A DNA stretch of 64,000 nt from Pseudomonadota bacterium (GTDB lineage Bacteria; Pseudomonadota; Gammaproteobacteria; QQUJ01): assembly GCA_008501635.1 (NCBI GenBank), contig QQUJ01000017.1, positions 62,001 to 126,000 of the forward strand, given 5' to 3'. Made by a program: the position numbers and the translations under genes. A model generated the notes under the pieces. It saw only the letters and a program-made list of their open reading frames with translations, was not told the DNA's origin and ran no database searches. Below, piece by piece: positions 1 to 12,656 of the stretch (position 1 is its first letter; each line of letters opens with the position of its first letter).

Positions 1-1
1 C

Positions 2-448
2 GATGACTTCGATTACATCATCATCGACTGCCCGCCGTCGCTCAATATGCTCACCGTCAACGCGCTGGTCGCGGCGCAGGGGGTGCTGATCCCCATGCAG
101 TGCGAATACTACGCGCTCGAGGGTCTGACCGCGTTGCTGCAGACTGTCGAAAAGATCCGCGCCGCAGCCAATCCCGGGCTGAAGATAGAGGGACTGCTGC
201 GCACCATGTACGATCCGCGCAACAACCTTTCCACTGACGTCGCCGCGCAGCTCGAAGAGCACTTCGGCGACAAGGTTTACCGCACCATCGTGCCGCGCAA
301 TGTGCGCCTGGCCGAGGCACCGAGTCACGGTGTTCCCGTGCTTCTCTATGACAAAACCTCACGCGGGGCCCTGGCCTATCTTTCCCTGGCCCGGGAGCTG
401 CTGCAACGCAATGGTGAGTTGCCACCCGTCGCCGAAGCCAGCGCGTGA
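2..448 (+). CDS. parA: ParA/Soj chromosome-partitioning ATPase, C-terminal part
   Basis: The frame is open from the first bases of the window and ends at a TGA, so only the C-terminal 148 residues are present. The first residues read DDFDYIIIDCPPSLNML, the switch II (deviant Walker A) signature of ParA/Soj/MinD ATPases. Later the conserved segment RNVRLAEAPSHGVPVLLYD appears, typical of chromosomal Soj. ParA binds DNA nonspecifically as an ATP dimer and moves ParB-parS complexes to segregate origins. parB follows after 46 bases, as in most chromosomal par operons. An internal ATG at 47 also gives an open frame, but conserved family residues lie upstream of it. The family assignment is secure; the start lies outside the window. 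Confidence 0.95.
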   Translation, partial: DDFDYIIIDCPPSLNMLTVNALVAAQGVLIPMQCEYYALEGLTALLQTVEKIRAAANPGLKIEGLLRTMYDPRNNLSTDVAAQLEEHFGDKVYRTIVPRNVRLAEAPSHGVPVLLYDKTSRGALAYLSLARELLQRNGELPPVAEASA

Positions 449-494
449 CACACTCCGGTTCCTCCACCCAACGAGCTTTGATGCAGGGTTCAAC

Positions 495-1373
495 ATGACA
501 ACGAAGAAACGTCGCCTGGGGCGCGGACTCGATGCCTTACTGGCCGGTGTCAGCCCGCCAGCCCAAGGATCGGGCAGTGAGGGTGCGTCTGTCGATGGCG
601 AGCTGCGCAACCTGTCGGTGGACCTCCTGCAGCGCGGCAAATACCAGCCGCGCCATAACATGCACAAAGAGAGCCTTGAGGACCTGGCCAGCTCGATAAA
701 GGCCCAGGGCGTGGTGCAGCCGATCGTGGTACGGCCCATCGAGGGGAGTCGCTTCGAGATCATCGCGGGTGAGCGTCGCTGGCGGGCGGCCCAACTGGCG
801 GGGTTGCAGGAAGTGCCGGTCGTGGTGCGTCACGTGCCCGATCAGGCAGCGATCGCCATGTCGCTGATCGAGAACATCCAGCGTGAGAATCTCAACCCAC
901 TGGAGGAGGCTCAGGCACTGGATCGTCTCATCGATGAGTTCGGCCTGACCCACCAGGAGGCGGCCGATGCGGTGGGCCGTTCCCGCGCCGCGGTCTCCAA
1001 TCTACTGCGCTTGCTGGATCTCAATGAAGACGTGAAGCGCTTGGTCGAGGCCGGAGAGCTGGAAATGGGCCATGCCCGGGCGCTGTTGGGTCTGAACGGG
1101 CGCCAGCAGAGCGAAGTCGCGCGCAAGGTGGCAGCACGCGGCTCGTCGGTGCGTGAAACCGAACAGCTGGTGCGCAAGCTGCAGAGAGAGGCCGAACAAC
1201 CGGCCAGGCAGCCGGCGCGGGTCGATCCCGACATCCTGCGGCTGCAGGATGATCTGGCCGAACGGCTGGGTGCCAAGGTCAATATCCAGCATGCGGCCAG
1301 CGGCCGGGGGAAGCTGGTGATCCAGTACAACAGCGTGGATGAACTGGACGGGATTCTGAATCATCTCAAGTAG
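495..1373 (+). CDS. parB: ParB/Spo0J chromosome-partitioning protein
   Basis: This is a 292-residue protein starting MTTKKRRLGRGLDALL, the N-terminal box that contacts and stimulates ParA. Next come the ParB/sulfiredoxin-type nuclease fold with the CTP-binding motif GERRWRA (about residues 92-98), the ENIQRENLNPLEEA segment, and a helix-turn-helix (GLTHQEAADAVGRSRAAVSNLL) that reads parS. The C-terminal dimerisation region ends in LVIQYNSVDELDGILNHLK. An in-frame upstream ATG at 300 would add 65 residues that match nothing in the family and overlap parA, so the start at 495 is preferred. It forms the par operon with the upstream ATPase. Family length is normal. Confidence 0.96.
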   Translation: MTTKKRRLGRGLDALLAGVSPPAQGSGSEGASVDGELRNLSVDLLQRGKYQPRHNMHKESLEDLASSIKAQGVVQPIVVRPIEGSRFEIIAGERRWRAAQLAGLQEVPVVVRHVPDQAAIAMSLIENIQRENLNPLEEAQALDRLIDEFGLTHQEAADAVGRSRAAVSNLLRLLDLNEDVKRLVEAGELEMGHARALLGLNGRQQSEVARKVAARGSSVRETEQLVRKLQREAEQPARQPARVDPDILRLQDDLAERLGAKVNIQHAASGRGKLVIQYNSVDELDGILNHLK

Positions 1374-1499
1374 AACTGCTGCACCTCACCATCGTACCGC
1401 CGAGCGGCGTAGTGTTCGAAAAACGGTCATTTTGTGCCCCGTTTGCCCCACGATGAGCGCCATCTGGGGCAATTATGAAGGGTTTTTATACCCTCATTA

Positions 1500-1528
1500 T
1501 TGACCTCATGTTGCAGTGCACTTATACT
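1500..1528 (+). promoter_or_regulatory. Predicted sigma-70 promoter of the atp operon
   Basis: TTGACC (1500-1505) and TATACT (1523-1528) are separated by exactly 17 bases, close to the sigma-70 consensus. The site lies about 85 bases upstream of atpI and downstream of parB, where the ATP synthase operon promoter is expected. A small inverted repeat, AGGGT-N6-ACCCT, lies just upstream near 1479-1494. No experimental start site is known. Confidence 0.6.
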
Positions 1529-1611
1529 TCGCGCGCCGGAAACGTGGTCCATTTCGACCTCGCTTTTCAAATGAAATCTTGTCGTTGCCCCGCGCTCCAG
1601 GACTTGCGCAG

Positions 1612-1995
1612 ATGACTATCGAGGCGCACGCCCTGCAAAGCCGTTTGCGCCGCCTGTTGTTGACTCAGTTGGTCCTGCTGGGTGTGGTGGCAACGATCTA
1701 TTTTGCCCTGAAAGGGGTGGCGGAAGCGGCTGCTGCGGCCTATGGCGGCGGTATCGCATGCGCCAACTCCGGTCTGCTGGCGTGGCGCGCGACGCAGACC
1801 GCGAAGGGCAAGGTACTGAACGCGCATCAAAGTATGCGGGTTCTGATCCGTACGGTTATCGAGCGCTACCTGCTGGTCGGGATGCTGTTTGCGCTGGGTA
1901 TGGGGGTGCTGAAGTTGATGCCTCTGCCGCTGATGGTTGGTTTCGCGGTAGGGCTGATGGCACTGTTTGGGCTAGGCAAATCGACGCACGGTTGA
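1612..1995 (+). CDS. atpI: ATP synthase subunit I
   Basis: A 127-residue membrane protein, MTIEAHALQSRLRRLL..., with about four hydrophobic segments. It is the first gene of the atp operon, the usual place of atpI. AtpI (UncI) assists assembly of the c-ring and is not part of the finished enzyme. An in-frame start at 1516 would overlap the predicted promoter's transcribed leader and adds an arginine-rich stretch of no known meaning, so the ATG at 1612 is chosen. The subunit I family is poorly conserved in sequence. The call rests on topology, length, the GKSTHG-type C-terminus and, above all, the 8-base spacing to atpB. Confidence 0.85.
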   Translation: MTIEAHALQSRLRRLLLTQLVLLGVVATIYFALKGVAEAAAAAYGGGIACANSGLLAWRATQTAKGKVLNAHQSMRVLIRTVIERYLLVGMLFALGMGVLKLMPLPLMVGFAVGLMALFGLGKSTHG

Positions 1996-2000
1996 ACTGA

Positions 2001-2876
<876 letters not shown>

Positions 2877-2883
2877 TTACTGA

Positions 2884-3159
<276 letters not shown>

Positions 3160-3204
3160 CGAATCGCTCCGATATCCCTCGGGCAATGATTACGAGGTTA
3201 GCGC

Positions 3205-3675
3205 ATGAATATTAATCTGACGCTTTTTGGCCAGACGATCGCGTTCATCGTCTTCGTCTGGTTCTGTATGAAGTTTGTCTGGCCGCCGGTCGTCAATGCG
3301 CTCGAGGAGCGCAAGAAGCGCATCGCCGATGGCCTGGCTGCCGCCGAGCGCGGACAGCACGAGCAGAAGCTGGCCGAGCAACGCGTGGCAGAAAAGTTGC
3401 GCGAGGCCAAAGAGAAGGCGCAGGAGATCATTGCGCAGGCTGAACGCCGTGCGTCTGAAGTCGTGGAAGAGTCAAAGGGTCAGGCGCGTGCCGAAGGCGC
3501 GCGGCTGCTGGAGGCCGCCAAAGCCGAGATCGAGCAGGAGTACAACCGGGCCCGCGAAACGCTGCGCGCTCAGGTGGTGACCCTGGCGGTGGCCGGCGCC
3601 GGCAAGGTCCTGGCACGGGAGATCGATCCCAAGGCGCACGACGATCTGCTCAATGAACTCGCCGGGAATCTCTAG
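3205..3675 (+). CDS. atpF: ATP synthase Fo subunit b
   Basis: A 156-residue peripheral stalk subunit. One N-terminal membrane helix (about residues 3-26, ending [11 protein letters not shown]) is followed by a long, charged, alanine-rich coiled coil, as in E. coli b (156 residues). The FVWPP motif after the helix is diagnostic. As a homodimer it links subunit a to F1 through delta. It starts 45 bases after atpE and ends 22 bases before atpH. Confidence 0.97.
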   Translation: MNINLTLFGQTIAFIVFVWFCMKFVWPPVVNALEERKKRIADGLAAAERGQHEQKLAEQRVAEKLREAKEKAQEIIAQAERRASEVVEESKGQARAEGARLLEAAKAEIEQEYNRARETLRAQVVTLAVAGAGKVLAREIDPKAHDDLLNELAGNL

Positions 3676-3697
3676 TCAACCCAAGGGCTGAACGCAA

Positions 3698-4234
3698 ATG
3701 GCAGAACAAGTTACCGTAGCCCGTCCTTACGCCCAGGCCGTTTTCGAGATGGCCGGGGCCGGCAAGGATCTGCAGGGTTGGTCCGGGATGCTCGGCCTGC
3801 TGGTCGAAATCGTCTCGGTCAACGAGGTCTGGGAGGTCATCAACAGTCCGCGTCTGACTCGCGCCGCCATTGCTGATCTGTTGAACGAGATCGGCGGTAA
3901 GCGGTTCAACAAGGAGTTCAGGAACTTCGTACGGGTTTTGGCCGAGAACCGCCGTCTGGTGGTGGTCCCTGAGATCGCTGCGCTCTACGAGCAGCTGCGT
4001 GCCGATGCCGAAAGCCGGATTTCGGCCGAGGTGATTTCGGCACAGACACTTAGTGATGAGCAGAAGGTGAAGATTGCCGATTCACTGCGTAAGCGATTGG
4101 GTCGGGAAGTGGAATTATCCTGTTCGGTTGACGCATCCCTGCTGGGGGGTGCGGTCATACGGGCCGGTGACTTGGTCATCGATGGTTCGGCGCGCGGCAA
4201 GCTCGAGAAGCTGGCCGCACAGCTGGGCGGCTAA
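3698..4234 (+). CDS. atpH: ATP synthase F1 subunit delta
   Basis: A 178-residue OSCP/delta-family protein that joins the b dimer to the top of the alpha-beta hexamer. The N-terminal six-helix domain begins [13 protein letters not shown]. The C-terminal conserved patch [25 protein letters not shown] is characteristic of delta. Length matches E. coli (177). It sits between atpF and atpA, with 14 bases to atpA. Confidence 0.97.
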   Translation: MAEQVTVARPYAQAVFEMAGAGKDLQGWSGMLGLLVEIVSVNEVWEVINSPRLTRAAIADLLNEIGGKRFNKEFRNFVRVLAENRRLVVVPEIAALYEQLRADAESRISAEVISAQTLSDEQKVKIADSLRKRLGREVELSCSVDASLLGGAVIRAGDLVIDGSARGKLEKLAAQLGG

Positions 4235-4248
4235 TAAAGAGAGAAATC

Positions 4249-5796
4249 ATGGCGACGCAACTCAATCCCTCCGAGATCAGCGATCTCATCAAAGAGCGTA
4301 TCAAGAACTTCGAGGCCGTCACCGAGGCGCGCAGCGAAGGTACCGTGGTGAGTCTCACCGACGGTATCGTGCGTGTTCACGGTCTGGCTGATGCCATGTC
4401 CTACGAGATGCTGGAGTTCCCCGGCAATACGTATGGGCTGGCGTTGAACCTGGAGCGTGATTCGGTCGGTGCGGTGGTACTCGGCGAGTACAAGCATCTT
4501 TCCGAAGGCGACAGCGTCAAATGCACCGGCCGCGTGCTTGAGGTGCCGGTAGGCCCCGAACTGCTCGGGCGCGTGGTGAATTCGCTGGGCGAGCCGATCG
4601 ACGGCAAAGGTCCGATCAATGCCAAGTTGAGCGACCCCATCGAGAAGGTGGCCCCGGGCGTTATCTCGCGTAAATCGGTCGATCAGCCGATGCAGACCGG
4701 CTACAAGGCGCTCGACGCCATGGTGCCCGTCGGCCGCGGTCAGCGCGAGCTGATCATCGGTGACCGCCAGACCGGTAAGTCGGCGATCGCCATCGACACC
4801 ATCATCAACCAGAAGGGCACCGGCGTTAAGTGTATCTACGTCGCCGTCGGCCAGAAGAACTCCTCCATCGCGCAGGTGGTGCGCAAGCTCGAAGAGCATG
4901 GCGCCATGGAGCACACCATCGTGGTGGCCGCCGCCGCCGCCGAATCGGCCGCGCTGCAGTTCATCGCGCCCTATGCCGGTGCGACCATGGGCGAGTACTT
5001 CCGCGATCGTGGCGAAGACGCGCTGATCATCTACGACGATCTGACCAAGCAGGCGTGGGCCTACCGTCAGGTGTCGTTGCTGCTGCGCCGTCCGCCGGGC
5101 CGCGAAGCATACCCCGGTGACGTCTTCTATCTGCACTCGCGTCTGCTCGAGCGCGCCGCGCGCGTCAACGCCGACTACGTGGAGAAATTCACCAACGGCG
5201 AAGTGAAGGGCAAGACCGGTTCGCTCACCGCGCTGCCGATCATCGAGACCCAGGCGGGTGACGTGTCGGCCTTTGTGCCCACCAATGTCATCTCGATCAC
5301 CGACGGTCAGATCTTCCTCGAGTCCGACCTCTTCAACTCCGGTATCCGCCCGGCCATCAACGCCGGTCTGTCGGTCTCCCGTGTCGGTGGTGCCGCACAG
5401 ACCCCGATCATCAAGAAACTCGGTGGCGGTGTGCGTCTGGCGCTGGCCCAGTACCGCGAGCTGGCGGCCTTCGCGCAGTTCGCCTCCGATCTCGACGAGA
5501 CCACCCGCAAGCAGCTCGAACGCGGTCAGCGCGTCACCGAGATGATGAAGCAAGCGCAGTACGCGCCCATGTCGGTGGCCGAGCAGGCGGTGGTGCTGTA
5601 TGCCGCGAGCCAGGGCTACGTCGACGATGTGCCGCTGAAGAAGGTGGTGGATTTCGAGCGCGCCCTGATCAGTTACGCCCGTTCGGAAAAGAGCGAGCTG
5701 CTGGCCAAGATCAACGCCGATCCGGCTTACAATGACGACGTGCAGGCTACGCTGAAGGATCTGCTCGAGTCCTTCAAGTCCAACCACGCCTACTAA
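4249..5796 (+). CDS. atpA: ATP synthase F1 subunit alpha
   Basis: A 515-residue nucleotide-binding subunit. The Walker A motif GDRQTGKS is at about residues 171-178, and [16 protein letters not shown] follows (Walker B region). The arginine finger region [10 protein letters not shown] is present. The N-terminal [18 protein letters not shown] aligns with the E. coli alpha start, offset by two residues. Alpha carries the non-catalytic sites and supplies the arginine finger to beta. Codon use is strongly biased, as in highly expressed genes. Confidence 0.98.
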   Translation: MATQLNPSEISDLIKERIKNFEAVTEARSEGTVVSLTDGIVRVHGLADAMSYEMLEFPGNTYGLALNLERDSVGAVVLGEYKHLSEGDSVKCTGRVLEVPVGPELLGRVVNSLGEPIDGKGPINAKLSDPIEKVAPGVISRKSVDQPMQTGYKALDAMVPVGRGQRELIIGDRQTGKSAIAIDTIINQKGTGVKCIYVAVGQKNSSIAQVVRKLEEHGAMEHTIVVAAAAAESAALQFIAPYAGATMGEYFRDRGEDALIIYDDLTKQAWAYRQVSLLLRRPPGREAYPGDVFYLHSRLLERAARVNADYVEKFTNGEVKGKTGSLTALPIIETQAGDVSAFVPTNVISITDGQIFLESDLFNSGIRPAINAGLSVSRVGGAAQTPIIKKLGGGVRLALAQYRELAAFAQFASDLDETTRKQLERGQRVTEMMKQAQYAPMSVAEQAVVLYAASQGYVDDVPLKKVVDFERALISYARSEKSELLAKINADPAYNDDVQATLKDLLESFKSNHAY

Positions 5797-5808
5797 GCGG
5801 GGACGGTC

Positions 5809-6669
5809 ATGGCAGTCGGAAAAGAGATTCGCACCAAGATCAAGAGTATCCAGAGTACTCAGAAGATCACCCGTGCGATGGAGATGGTCGCGGCCTCGAA
5901 GATGCGCAAGGCCCAGGAGCGCATGCTGGCCTCGCGACCGTATGCCGAGAAGATGGCCGCGGTAATCGGCCATCTCGCCCACGCCCATCCCGAGTACCGC
6001 CATCCTTATCTGGTGGAGCGTGAAACCAAACGCATCGGCATCATCATCGTCAGCACCGATCGCGGTCTCTGCGGTGGTCTCAATGCCAACCTGTTCCGCT
6101 CGTCGTTGCGCGAGTTGAAGGAGTGGCAGAACAAAGGGGTCGAAGTGGATTTCTGCGTCTTTGGACGCAAGGGCGCCGGTTTCTATAAACGGATCGGCGG
6201 CCACATCGTGGCGCAGACCGAGCACTTGGGCGATGCCCCGTCGATTCAGGATTTGATCGGTTCCATCCGTGTGATGCTCGATGCCTACGATGAGGGGCGC
6301 ATCGACCGGCTCTACCTGTACAACAACCGCTTCGTCAGCACCATGACACAGGAGCCGGAGTTCAATCAGCTGCTTCCCATCACCGGTGCGGAGGAAGAGA
6401 ACCTCACGCATCACTGGGATTACATTTACGAGCCCGATGCCAAACAGGTGCTCGATGAACTGCTGATGCGTTTTATCGAGTCCCTGGTTTATCAAGGGGT
6501 GGTCGAGAACAATGCCTGTGAACAGGCGGCGCGCATGGTGGCGATGAAGGCGGCCTCCGATAACGCGGGCGAGCTGATCGACGAGCTGCAACTGGTCTAT
6601 AACAAGGCGCGCCAGGCGGCAATCACGCAGGAAATTTCCGAGATCGTAAGCGGTGCTGCGGCTGTTTGA
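5809..6669 (+). CDS. atpG: ATP synthase F1 subunit gamma
   Basis: A 286-residue central stalk subunit. The N-terminal helix ([20 protein letters not shown] followed by [10 protein letters not shown]) and the C-terminal helix ([17 protein letters not shown]) form the coiled-coil rotor in the alpha-beta hexamer. The middle contains the conserved [12 protein letters not shown]-type segment (here [17 protein letters not shown]). Length equals E. coli gamma (287). It follows atpA after 12 bases. Confidence 0.98.
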   Translation: MAVGKEIRTKIKSIQSTQKITRAMEMVAASKMRKAQERMLASRPYAEKMAAVIGHLAHAHPEYRHPYLVERETKRIGIIIVSTDRGLCGGLNANLFRSSLRELKEWQNKGVEVDFCVFGRKGAGFYKRIGGHIVAQTEHLGDAPSIQDLIGSIRVMLDAYDEGRIDRLYLYNNRFVSTMTQEPEFNQLLPITGAEEENLTHHWDYIYEPDAKQVLDELLMRFIESLVYQGVVENNACEQAARMVAMKAASDNAGELIDELQLVYNKARQAAITQEISEIVSGAAAV

Positions 6670-6713
6670 TGGCGCAGGGCTGCAAAGAGCGAATTCATAG
6701 AGTTTTCAGTTAG

Positions 6714-8105
<1,392 letters not shown>

Positions 8106-8141
8106 CACTGCAACTGCCACCATCACGGGGGTAGGCTAGAG

Positions 8142-8564
8142 ATGGCTATGACAATACATGTGGATATCGTCAGCGCTGAGACCTCGATCTATTCGGGGCC
8201 GGCCGAAATGGTGTTCGCGCCGGCCGTCATGGGCGAATTGGGCATCGCTCCGCGACATGCGCCGTTGATGACCCGCCTCAAGCCGGGCGCCGTACGCATT
8301 CAGGTACCGGGCGGCGAAGAGGAGAGCGTGTTTATCTCCGGTGGGATGTTGGAGATCCAGCCCCATGTTGTTACGGTGTTGGCTGATACGGCGATTCGCG
8401 CCCACGATCTGGATGAGGCCGCAGCGCTGGAGGCCAAGCAGCTGGCGGAGAAGAACCTGTCCGATCGCAAGTCCAACATCGATTACGCCAAGGCTCAGGC
8501 CGAGCTGGCCGAAGCGGTCGCTCAGCTGCAAGCCATAGCGGCACTGCGCAAGAAGCGGCGCTAG
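8142..8564 (+). CDS. atpC: ATP synthase F1 subunit epsilon
   Basis: A 140-residue subunit starting [13 protein letters not shown], very like E. coli MAMTYHLDVVSAE. The N-terminal beta sandwich is followed by a helical hairpin ([16 protein letters not shown]...[12 protein letters not shown]) that can insert into the hexamer and inhibit hydrolysis. It is the last gene of the operon; a strong terminator follows 20 bases later. Confidence 0.97.
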   Translation: MAMTIHVDIVSAETSIYSGPAEMVFAPAVMGELGIAPRHAPLMTRLKPGAVRIQVPGGEEESVFISGGMLEIQPHVVTVLADTAIRAHDLDEAAALEAKQLAEKNLSDRKSNIDYAKAQAELAEAVAQLQAIAALRKKRR

Positions 8565-8583
8565 TCGTCAATGTAATCGGGGA

Positions 8584-8611
8584 GGCGGGTCTCGCGACCC
8601 GCCTTTTTTTT
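8584..8611 (+). terminator. Rho-independent terminator of the atp operon
   Basis: A perfect 8-base stem, GGCGGGTC (8584-8591) paired with GACCCGCC (8596-8603), has a 4-base loop and is followed directly by eight T residues. It ends the atpIBEFHAGDC transcript 20 bases after atpC. Confidence 0.92.
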
Positions 8612-8660
8612 GCCAATGGGGTGGTCAGGCTGGGCACCCTGGCGTACCGGGATAGGAACC

Positions 8661-9140
8661 ATGACCGATCAGAGTGCCGTCGTCGCCACCGGAAAAGCGG
8701 TGAGCTTGACGTACACGATACACGAGGTGGGCGGGGGTTTGCTGGAGCAGGTGGATACGCCGGTCACCTATCTGCACGGCTCCGGGCGGCTGCTACCCAA
8801 AGTGGAAGCGGCGCTGAACGGTAAATTGGCGGGAGACAGCCTATCCGTGGAGGTCAGCAGTAGTGAGGCTTTCGGTCCCCACGACAGGGAACTCACCTTC
8901 GTCGACGATCTTGACAACGTCCCCGACCAGTTTCGCCATCTCGGAGCCGAGGTCGAGATGACCAACGACAGGGGCCAGAAGCGTACCTTTGTCGTCACGG
9001 TGATTGAAGATGGCAAGCTGACGCTCGATGGCAACCATCCCTACGCCGGTAAAACCCTGCAGTTCCATGTCACCATCCTGGAAGTGCGTGATCCCACGTC
9101 ACAGGAACTCGAATCCCTGGGCGGTGTTACCCGCCACTGA
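8661..9140 (+). CDS. FKBP-type peptidyl-prolyl isomerase, SlyD-like
   Basis: A 159-residue protein with the SlyD/SlpA layout. An FKBP fold (VSLTYTIHEVGGGLLEQ, then YLHGSGRLLPKVEAALNG) is split by an inserted chaperone flap (about residues 70-120), then closed by the strand GNHPYAGKTLQFHVTILEV. SlyD proteins catalyse proline isomerisation and act as holdase chaperones. The histidine- and cysteine-rich metal-binding tail of E. coli SlyD is absent; the protein ends ELESLGGVTRH. An upstream in-frame start at 8610 lies in the atp terminator, so 8661 is chosen. It stands alone between atpC and glmU. Confidence 0.88.
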   Translation: MTDQSAVVATGKAVSLTYTIHEVGGGLLEQVDTPVTYLHGSGRLLPKVEAALNGKLAGDSLSVEVSSSEAFGPHDRELTFVDDLDNVPDQFRHLGAEVEMTNDRGQKRTFVVTVIEDGKLTLDGNHPYAGKTLQFHVTILEVRDPTSQELESLGGVTRH

Positions 9141-9199
9141 GTGACCCGCTTTCAGGAACCGCCCTTTCGCCGCTCAGGCTGCCCCCTTACAATGCGGCC

Positions 9200-10588
9200 A
9201 TGACCGAAGCACAGCGCTCTCCCCTCAGTGTCGTGATCCTGGCCGCCGGCCAGGGAACCCGCATGCGCTCCCATCTGCCCAAAGTGCTTCACGGCCTGGC
9301 CGGGCGTCCGCTGCTGGGGCATGTCATCGGTACTGCCCAGGCGCTTGATGCTGCCGCGATTCACGTTGTTTATGGTCACGGTGGGGAACAGGTGCGTGAG
9401 GTGTTGGGATTGCCCGCCGTGAATTGGATCGAGCAGACTGAGCAACTCGGAACCGGTCATGCGGTGGCCCAGGCCACGCCCGCAGTGCCGGCCGATCACC
9501 GGGTACTCGTGCTCTACGGCGATGTACCGCTGATCACGGCAGAGACCTTGCGGCATCTGGTGGCGGCCGGCGGGTCGGGAGCGGTCAGCCTGCTTACCGC
9601 CGAGTTGGCGGATCCCCAAGGGTACGGACGAATAGTGCGCGGTGTGGACGGCAATGTGCTGGGTATCGTCGAGCAGAAGGAGGCAACACCACAGCAGTTG
9701 GCGATCCACGAGATCAATACGGGAATGATGAGTGTACCGGCGAAAAGTCTTCAGCAGTGGCTTGCGCGCTTGGGCAATGACAATGCCCAGGGCGAATACT
9801 ATCTCACCGACATCATCGCCATGGCGGTCGCCGATGGGGTGGCGGTGCATACGGTGCGCGCACCATCGGAAGATGAAATACTCGGCGTCAACGACCGGGT
9901 ACAGCTCGCTTACCTGGAGCGTCGTTATCAACTCCGCCAGGCGGAAAAACTGATGCGCGCCGGGGTAACGCTGAGCGATCCGGCGCGCATCGATATTCGC
10001 GGCACGGTGGAGGCTGGTCTTGATGTCGTGGTCGATATCGATGTGATCCTCGAGGGACGCGTGGTGCTTGGCGACAACGTTCGGGTGGGCGCGCACTGCC
10101 TGCTGAAAGAGACCGAGGTCGGTGCCGGCGCCGTGATTCATCCGCACAGCGTCGTCGAGCAGGCGGTCATCGGACCCGGCTGTCAGGTTGGTCCGTTTGC
10201 CCGGATTCGTCCCGACACGGTGCTCGAGGCGGGCGCGCGTGTTGGTAATTTTGTCGAAATCAAAAAAAGCACCGTCGGCGAAGGCAGCAAGATCAATCAT
10301 CTTTCCTACGTCGGTGATGCGATCATCGGCCGCGAGGCCAACATCGGCGCAGGATGTATTACCTGCAACTATGACGGCGCCAACAAGCATCAAACGGTTG
10401 TCGGCGATCGCGCCTTTATCGGTTCCGATACCCAATTGGTAGCGCCGGTCGAGGTGGGTGCGGATGCGGTAATTGGTGCCGGCTCGACCATCACGCGCGC
10501 CGCGCCGCCGGGTGAGTTGACCGTCAGCCGGGCCCGGCAAACCACGATCCGCGGTTGGAAGCGGCCGCAGAAAAAGCCTTCCCGGTAA
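9200..10588 (+). CDS. glmU: Bifunctional GlmU: GlcN-1-P acetyltransferase and UDP-GlcNAc pyrophosphorylase
   Basis: A 462-residue enzyme making UDP-N-acetylglucosamine from GlcN-1-P. The N-terminal pyrophosphorylase domain opens VVILAAGQGTRMRSHLPKV, the nucleotidyl-transfer signature with the catalytic arginine and lysine. YGDVPLI holds the metal-binding aspartate. From about residue 250 a left-handed beta helix of hexapeptide repeats (VGAGAVIHPHSVVE, IGPGCQVGPF, VGNFVEIKKS) forms the acetyltransferase domain, which contains NHLSYVGDA and GAGCITCNYDGANKH. Length fits E. coli (456). glmS follows 47 bases downstream. Confidence 0.97.
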   Translation: MTEAQRSPLSVVILAAGQGTRMRSHLPKVLHGLAGRPLLGHVIGTAQALDAAAIHVVYGHGGEQVREVLGLPAVNWIEQTEQLGTGHAVAQATPAVPADHRVLVLYGDVPLITAETLRHLVAAGGSGAVSLLTAELADPQGYGRIVRGVDGNVLGIVEQKEATPQQLAIHEINTGMMSVPAKSLQQWLARLGNDNAQGEYYLTDIIAMAVADGVAVHTVRAPSEDEILGVNDRVQLAYLERRYQLRQAEKLMRAGVTLSDPARIDIRGTVEAGLDVVVDIDVILEGRVVLGDNVRVGAHCLLKETEVGAGAVIHPHSVVEQAVIGPGCQVGPFARIRPDTVLEAGARVGNFVEIKKSTVGEGSKINHLSYVGDAIIGREANIGAGCITCNYDGANKHQTVVGDRAFIGSDTQLVAPVEVGADAVIGAGSTITRAAPPGELTVSRARQTTIRGWKRPQKKPSR

Positions 10589-10635
10589 AACTTTCAGGTC
10601 GACTACCCGCCGGCAATCGGTAAAAGGGATCTTGT

Positions 10636-12462
10636 ATGTGTGGAATCGTCGGCGCGATCGCGCAGCGTAACATTACCCCGATACTGGTGGAGGGGCTGAG
10701 GCGCCTGGAGTATCGCGGCTATGATTCCGCGGGTATCGCAGTGCGTGATGACTCTGCGCGCCTGCAGCGCATTCGTTCCGTCGGCAAGGTCGCCGCACTG
10801 GAAGAGATGCTCGAGAAGACCCCGGTGGTGGGATCACTGGGTATCGCGCATACGCGCTGGGCAACCCATGGCATGCCGGCAGAGCGCAATGCCCACCCGC
10901 ACATGAGTGGTGAGCAGGTGGCAATCGTTCACAACGGCATCATTGAAAACCACGCCGAGCTGCGCGCCGAACTTGCTGCAAAAGGCTACGTGTTTTCCTC
11001 GGAAACGGATACCGAGGTAATTGCCCATCTGCTCGCCGAGTTGCTCACACATGCGCCGACTCTGCTGGAAGCGGTGCGCGCCGCGATCGCAAAGCTGGTG
11101 GGGGCTTATGCGCTGGCCGTGATTTGTCCCAATGATCCCGATCATCTGGTGGTGGCGCGTGCCGGCAGTCCGTTGGTCATCGGTTTGGGCGATGGCGAGC
11201 ATTTCGCCGCCTCCGATGTCTTCGCGCTGCTGCCACATACTCAGCGCTTTATGTTTCTCGAAGAGGGTGATGTTGCCGAGATTCGCCGCGATGGCGTTAC
11301 GATCATCGATGCCGAGGGCCTACCGGTCGAACGTGCCGTCAAGGTGTCACAGGTCTCGGGTGCCGCGGCGGAAAAAGGTCCCTATCGCCACTACATGCTC
11401 AAGGAGATCTTTGAGCAACCGGCGGTCATCGCGGAAACTCTGGAAGGCCGTATCTTCAAAGGACGTCTGCTCGAAGAGAGTTTCGGTCACGATGCAAAAC
11501 TCTTGCTCGACCAGACCCGGCACGTGCAGATTGTCGCCTGCGGGACCAGCTATCACGCCGGACTGGTGGCGCGTTACTGGCTGGAGGAAATCGGCATATC
11601 CTGCAGCGTCGAGGTGGCGAGCGAGTTTCGCTATCGCTCCGCACATGTACCGCAAGGTTCGCTGTTCGTCACCATCTCGCAATCGGGTGAGACCGCCGAT
11701 ACGCTCGCCGCCCTGCGCGGATCCAGGCAGATGGGCTATCTCGGCAGCCTCAGCATCTGCAACGTGGCGGAGAGCTCTCTCGATCGTGAATCCGACGTCA
11801 CGCTCATGACCCGCGCCGGTCCGGAAATCGGGGTCGCTTCCACCAAGGCCTTTACCACCCAGCTGGCTGCACTACGCTTGCTCACCATCGCGCTGGCGCG
11901 TCGTTGCGGGATGAGCGGCGCAAGAGAGCGCGAACTGGTCGAGGAGTTACACGCGCTGCCGCGTCAGATCGAAGTGGTACTCAGCCTCAATGATGCGATT
12001 GCGGAGATGGCCAATGCCTTTGCCGACAAGCAGCATGCGCTGTTTCTTGGGCGTGGCTGTTTCTATCCCATCGCGATGGAGGGCGCGCTGAAGCTGAAGG
12101 AGATCTCCTACATCCATGCCGAAGCCTATCCCGCAGGCGAGCTCAAGCATGGTCCGTTGGCGTTGGTGGATGCGGAGATGCCGGTGGTCTGCGCCCTGCC
12201 CTTCGATCCGCTGCTGGAGAAGGTGCTCTCCAATCTTCAGGAAGTCAGGGCTCGCGGTGGTGAGCTGTTCCTGTTCAGCGACCAGCGCATCACGATCAAT
12301 CTCGACAAGTATCAGAAGCTCACTCTGGCGGACATCCATCCCAGTACCGCCCCGATCGTCTACACGGTTCCGCTGCAGTTGCTCTCATATCACGTGGCAA
12401 TACTTAAAGGCACCGATGTCGACCAGCCGCGCAACCTTGCGAAGTCGGTTACCGTTGAGTAG
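10636..12462 (+). CDS. glmS: Glutamine-fructose-6-phosphate aminotransferase
   Basis: A 608-residue enzyme that commits fructose-6-P to the hexosamine pathway. The nucleophile Cys is at position 2 of MCGIVGAIA, exposed after Met removal. The class II glutaminase domain contains [14 protein letters not shown] and HTRWATHG. Two SIS sugar isomerase domains follow ([28 protein letters not shown]), and the C-terminus [13 protein letters not shown] is the conserved tail that closes the sugar site. Length equals E. coli (609). With glmU it forms a UDP-GlcNAc supply unit. Confidence 0.97.
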   Translation: MCGIVGAIAQRNITPILVEGLRRLEYRGYDSAGIAVRDDSARLQRIRSVGKVAALEEMLEKTPVVGSLGIAHTRWATHGMPAERNAHPHMSGEQVAIVHNGIIENHAELRAELAAKGYVFSSETDTEVIAHLLAELLTHAPTLLEAVRAAIAKLVGAYALAVICPNDPDHLVVARAGSPLVIGLGDGEHFAASDVFALLPHTQRFMFLEEGDVAEIRRDGVTIIDAEGLPVERAVKVSQVSGAAAEKGPYRHYMLKEIFEQPAVIAETLEGRIFKGRLLEESFGHDAKLLLDQTRHVQIVACGTSYHAGLVARYWLEEIGISCSVEVASEFRYRSAHVPQGSLFVTISQSGETADTLAALRGSRQMGYLGSLSICNVAESSLDRESDVTLMTRAGPEIGVASTKAFTTQLAALRLLTIALARRCGMSGARERELVEELHALPRQIEVVLSLNDAIAEMANAFADKQHALFLGRGCFYPIAMEGALKLKEISYIHAEAYPAGELKHGPLALVDAEMPVVCALPFDPLLEKVLSNLQEVRARGGELFLFSDQRITINLDKYQKLTLADIHPSTAPIVYTVPLQLLSYHVAILKGTDVDQPRNLAKSVTVE

Positions 12463-12497
12463 CTGAACCTGCGTATCAAGCCCAGGAAGCGTCTCGT

Positions 12498-12517
12498 GCG
12501 GGAGGAACCCGCTTTTT
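12498..12517 (+). terminator. Probable terminator after glmS
   Basis: A 5-base stem, GCGGG (12498-12502) with CCCGC (12508-12512), has a 5-base loop and is followed by five T residues. It is a short but plausible intrinsic terminator 35 bases after the glmS stop. Confidence 0.55.
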
Positions 12518-12567
12518 CCATGATTAATGGCGTCCGGGCGAGGGGAAGCCTTAGCGAAAAGGCCAGA

Positions 12568-12587
12568 ATGACCAGTATTCTGGTCAT
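12568..12587. repeat. Perfect palindrome ATGACCAG-N4-CTGGTCAT
   Basis: Two 8-base arms are perfectly complementary around TATT. There is no following T tract, so it does not look like a terminator. It lies 125 bases upstream of the hipB-like start, and could be a distal operator for that regulator, a remnant boundary of the accessory island, or simply a hairpin. Confidence 0.4.
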
Positions 12588-12656
12588 GAGAGCTCTTCAT
12601 GGCTATTATCGCAGTCATTTTCTGTTGACTTTTCTTTAGAAAATGGCTACTAAAAC

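Noticed and set aside
1374-1611. Replication origin between parB and atpI
   Set aside because: The par-atp context is near the origin in many gammaproteobacteria, but I see no cluster of TTATCCACA boxes or AT-rich unwinding repeats here.
4231-6591. A 786-codon open frame on the minus strand across atpA and atpG
   Set aside because: It mirrors the third-position GC bias of highly expressed atp genes, its composition is rich in His, Asp, Leu and Arg without any known motif, and the plus strand encodes unmistakable ATP synthase subunits.
9152-10540. A 462-codon minus-strand frame across glmU
   Set aside because: GlmU on the plus strand has all its catalytic motifs; the opposite frame is a composition artefact.
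10589-10635. A glmS ribozyme before glmS
   Set aside because: Only 47 bases separate glmU and glmS, too short for the ribozyme, which is a feature of Gram-positive bacteria.
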